Assembly: GCF_965228805.1 (NCBI RefSeq)
Contig: NZ_CBDDIE010000003.1
Coordinates: 3,844,001 to 3,908,000 of the forward strand
DNA: 64,000 nucleotides
Reading direction: 5' to 3'
Source of the DNA: JASBTN01 sp965228805
GTDB taxonomy: Bacteria; Pseudomonadota; Alphaproteobacteria; Rhodobacterales; Rhodobacteraceae
Part shown: positions 61,973-64,000 of the stretch, piece by piece
Numbering within the stretch: the first letter of the stretch is position 1
Layout of the letters: each line of letters starts with the position of its first letter
The notes under the pieces: generated by a model
The model's input: the letters and a program-made list of their open reading frames with translations, nothing else
Told to the model about the DNA's origin: nothing
Database searches by the model: none
Made by a program: the position numbers and the translations under genes

Positions 61973-62020
61973 CAAGATTTTTAGCTAAAAATCTTGTCAA
62001 AATTCTTCTCAAGAATTTTG
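61973..62020. repeat. Paired AT-rich hairpins between the EF-hand gene and rpiA
   Basis: A perfect 24-base palindrome, CAAGATTTTTAG at 61973-61984 with its complement at 61985-61996, followed by CAAAATTCTT (61998-62007) with 62011-62020, loop CTC. It is the same double-hairpin form as at 56340-56386 and ends about 46 bases after the EF-hand gene stop. Confidence 0.85.
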
Positions 62021-62065
62021 CCCCGCCCGCGGCACGCGGAGGCGCTTGCGCCTCATGGGTCAGGC

Positions 62066-62653
62066 CTAGCGGGACAGGCTGGCCCCGGTCAGAAGCGCAT
62101 CCAGGTCCTCCAGCGACAACCGCCCGTCCCGGTCCAGATCCAACCCCAGAAGGCCGCGCAACAGTTCTGCCTCGCTCTCGGGCAGTTTCGTCTTCGCCAG
62201 CGCCTCGGCATTGGCGCGCTGTTCACCCCAGCCTAACACCCCGTCGCCATCACGATCCGCCGCCCGGAAGTTCAGCACCGATTTGCCCCGCTGCCGCGCA
62301 CTTTGCGTGGCGGCCAGAACGCTCATCTCTCCGGCGGTGATGTCACCGTCACCATCCAGATCGGCCAGCAGGAAACGGCGCAGTTCTCGCGCACGCCAAT
62401 AGGCCCGTTCCAGCGCGATGAAATTCTCGATCCCCTGCGCACCGATACTGCCGTCGTGGCCATAGCCAAGGATCAGCTCGGCCACCTCCTTGGCAAAGGC
62501 CTGCGGGTCACCCTCAAGCTTGCTCAACGTGTCTGGGGCCACAGCGTCGGCAATCCGGTCCCCCAGTTCATCCATTGCCAAGGGCAGATCAGAGCCCTGG
62601 GCGACGCCCGTCACCCCCCAAAAGGCAAAAACAGCAACAATCGGATACCGCAT
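62066..62653 (-). CDS. Secreted EF-hand calcium-binding protein
   Basis: A 195-residue protein with a signal peptide ending AQG (about 19). Three EF-hand loops are clear: DLDGDGDITAGE, DRDGDGVLGWGE and DLDRDGRLSLED (near 100, 132 and 170). They have the acidic residues for Ca2+ at positions 1, 3, 5 and 12. The start at 62653 begins the signal peptide and follows GGGAGGTGTCC. Likely a periplasmic calcium sensor or buffer; no specific function known. Confidence 0.85.
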   Translation of the reverse strand: MRYPIVAVFAFWGVTGVAQGSDLPLAMDELGDRIADAVAPDTLSKLEGDPQAFAKEVAELILGYGHDGSIGAQGIENFIALERAYWRARELRRFLLADLDGDGDITAGEMSVLAATQSARQRGKSVLNFRAADRDGDGVLGWGEQRANAEALAKTKLPESEAELLRGLLGLDLDRDGRLSLEDLDALLTGASLSR

Positions 62654-62861
62654 GGACACCTCCCGTTTTCCAAAGCCTAGCGCCCCATGGTTAATCAATT
62701 CCTAATCTTCCTGTCCGGAGGCCGAATAATCGGCAGCGCAGGCCGCGAGATGCCAATTGCCTCCTGTACCGTAATGTCGCCCGCGCCCCGGCATCTGCCG
62801 CAGATCCGCTTGCGACGCCGCGCGCGCGCGCCCACGATGGCCACACAGCAAAGGAACGTCC

Positions 62862-63548
62862 ATGTATCGCCTGCACTACGCCCCCGACAATGCCTCACTG
62901 ATCGTGCGCCTGGTGCTGGAGGAGCTGGGTCAGCCATATGAAACCATACTGGTCGATCGCTCGGTAAGCGCGCAGCACAGCGCGGCCTATCTCAAGGTCA
63001 ACCCGATGGGCATGATCCCGGCGCTGGAGACACCGGACGGGCCAATCTTCGAGACCGCTGCGATCCTGCTCTGGTTGGCGGATCGGCACGGCCGCATGGC
63101 CCCTGCCCCGAATGTACCCGAACGCGCCGCGTTCCTGTCCTGGCTCTTTGCCTGCGCCAACGGGCTACACACGGATCTGCGCCAGCTCTTCTACCCGCAT
63201 CTCTATGCCGGTGAGAACGGGGCCGGGCATGCCAGCCTGACCCGCGCGCGCATCACCCGCAGCCTTGACCGGCTGGAGGCGCTGGCGGCCAGCGGCCAAC
63301 CCTGGTTCTGCGCCGAAAGCCCGACCATCCTGGACCTCTATGTTGCGGTGATGCTGCGCTGGCCCGCGCTCTACCCGGCCGAGGATTGCGCCTGGTATGA
63401 CCTTGGCCGCTGGCCCCGATTGCACGCACTGGCGACCCGGCTGGAGACGCGCGCCTCAATGGCCACGGCACAGGCAGCCGAAGGGCTCGGCCCCACCCCG
63501 CTGACCGCACCCAGCTATCCGCAACCACCGGAAGGCAGCGCGCTCTGA
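62862..63548 (+). CDS. Glutathione S-transferase family protein
   Basis: A 228-residue GST with a thioredoxin-like N-domain (MYRLHYAPDNASLIVRLVLE, VNPMGMIPALETPDGP with the cis-proline, and FETAAILLWLAD giving the glutathione-binding Glu-Thr) and a helical C-domain (about 85-205). Serine in the N-terminal SLIVR segment is the likely catalytic residue. AAAGGAACG precedes the ATG. The substrate is unknown. Confidence 0.87.
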   Translation: MYRLHYAPDNASLIVRLVLEELGQPYETILVDRSVSAQHSAAYLKVNPMGMIPALETPDGPIFETAAILLWLADRHGRMAPAPNVPERAAFLSWLFACANGLHTDLRQLFYPHLYAGENGAGHASLTRARITRSLDRLEALAASGQPWFCAESPTILDLYVAVMLRWPALYPAEDCAWYDLGRWPRLHALATRLETRASMATAQAAEGLGPTPLTAPSYPQPPEGSAL

Positions 63549-63655
63549 TAACGTCTCGGCACGCGGCTGGTCAGCCCTGCCTCTTGTCGCATGGACATCT
63601 GTCCCTAGATACCTGAGCATAGCGCTCGGAGTTACGAGTCGCGCGGACGGAGACC

Positions 63656-64000
63656 ATGAGCAGGTATTTCTATATAGCCTTGGGATGGGCCGCCGTGGCC
63701 CTGGGGCTGGTGGGGGTCATCCTGCCGGTGCTGCCGACCACGCCCTTCCTGCTGATCGCCGCCTTCGCCTTCGGCAAGGGCAGCCCCGAGAAGCGCGCCT
63801 GGCTGATCGAACACGCCCATTTCGGTCCGGCCATCCGCAATTGGGAAGAAAACGGCGCGATCTCGCGCGGCGCAAAGGTCCTGGCCTGTTCGATGATGGC
63901 GCTGGTCCTATGCATCAGCCTGATCCTGGGTGCAGCCTGGTGGGTACTGGGGCTGCAAGTCCTGTTCATGGGCGCGGGCGCGGCCTTCATCCTGACCCGG
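63656..64000 (+). CDS. DUF454 (YbaN-like) membrane protein, 3' truncated
   Basis: The window ends inside this gene; 115 codons are present from ATG 63656, with CGGAGA upstream. It begins MSRYFYIALGWAAVALGLVG, then ILPVLPTTPFLLIAAFAF (the DUF454 signature with PxxPTTPFLLxA), WLIEHAHFGPAIRNWEENG and two further helices. Families of this kind are inner-membrane proteins of about 120-140 residues, so only the very end is missing. Function unknown. Confidence 0.9.
   Translation, partial: MSRYFYIALGWAAVALGLVGVILPVLPTTPFLLIAAFAFGKGSPEKRAWLIEHAHFGPAIRNWEENGAISRGAKVLACSMMALVLCISLILGAAWWVLGLQVLFMGAGAAFILTR

Noticed and set aside
62817..62832. Alternating CG run before the glutathione S-transferase gene as a Z-DNA element
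   Set aside because: Short run; common by chance in such GC-rich sequence.

Overview
The window is a GC-rich, densely coding chromosomal segment from an alphaproteobacterium, most likely a Rhodobacterales (Roseobacter/Rhodobacter-type) species. I base this on a Tad/Flp pilus locus with 'GAVTVDW' pilins, a Tol-Pal operon whose TolA has a Pro/Glu-rich linker, the ligase-associated Lhr/PdeM repair pair, a glutathione reductase with CVIRGC, and an fhs-folD one-carbon cluster. I saw no tRNA, rRNA, CRISPR array, insertion sequence or prophage. It reads as core chromosome with a few accessory insertions. The species cannot be named from the sequence alone.

Layout. 1-3.4 kb: 3' end of topA, a small membrane protein and the two subunits of a 3-oxoacid CoA-transferase. 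3.4-8.3 kb: a zinc-ribbon membrane protein, then genes closely resembling mycobacterial DprE1 and DprE2. These converge on a HAD-UbiA fusion overlapping a lytic transglycosylase gene; together they look like polyprenyl-phosphoryl-arabinose synthesis. 8.4-19.7 kb: a Tad pilus locus with three tandem pilin genes encoding one identical protein, cpaB, cpaC, an OmpA-like lipoprotein, cpaE, cpaF, tadB, tadC, two TPR lipoproteins and a prepilin peptidase. 19.7-22.7 kb: a GT-C-like membrane protein and an AAA ATPase. 22.8-27.8 kb: a DUF4405 protein, lhr and pdeM, a PaaI thioesterase and a crotonase. 27.9-34.3 kb: a chemoreceptor with a duplicated sensor module, then a minus-strand C1-folate cluster (fhs, aroQ-type chorismate mutase, two folD paralogues, one lacking the catalytic lysine).

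34.5-38 kb: AlkD-like and MOSC genes overlapping by one base, a membrane protein and an internally duplicated protein of unknown function. 38.1-47.9 kb (minus strand): ybgC, tolQ, tolR, tolA, a secreted copy of the TolA C-terminal domain, tolB, pal, cpoB, tilS and ftsH. A small opposite-strand gene sits between ybgC and tolQ. 48-51.4 kb: thpR in an overlapping cluster with two unknowns, then a pair of secreted paralogues. 51.8-54 kb: ruvC-ruvA-ruvB. 54.3-60 kb: a DUF1127 gene, a DegP-type protease, DUF2065, hflC, hflK and gor. 60.2-64 kb: a metallophosphoesterase, rpiA, an EF-hand protein, a glutathione S-transferase and a 3'-truncated DUF454 gene.

The most interesting points are the DprE1/DprE2/UbiA-HAD set, the free-standing TolA C-terminal domain, the triplicated non-canonical pilin, the lysine-less FolD paralogue and a family of paired AT-rich hairpins. 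All functional statements are homology calls from memory of the families; nothing was searched.
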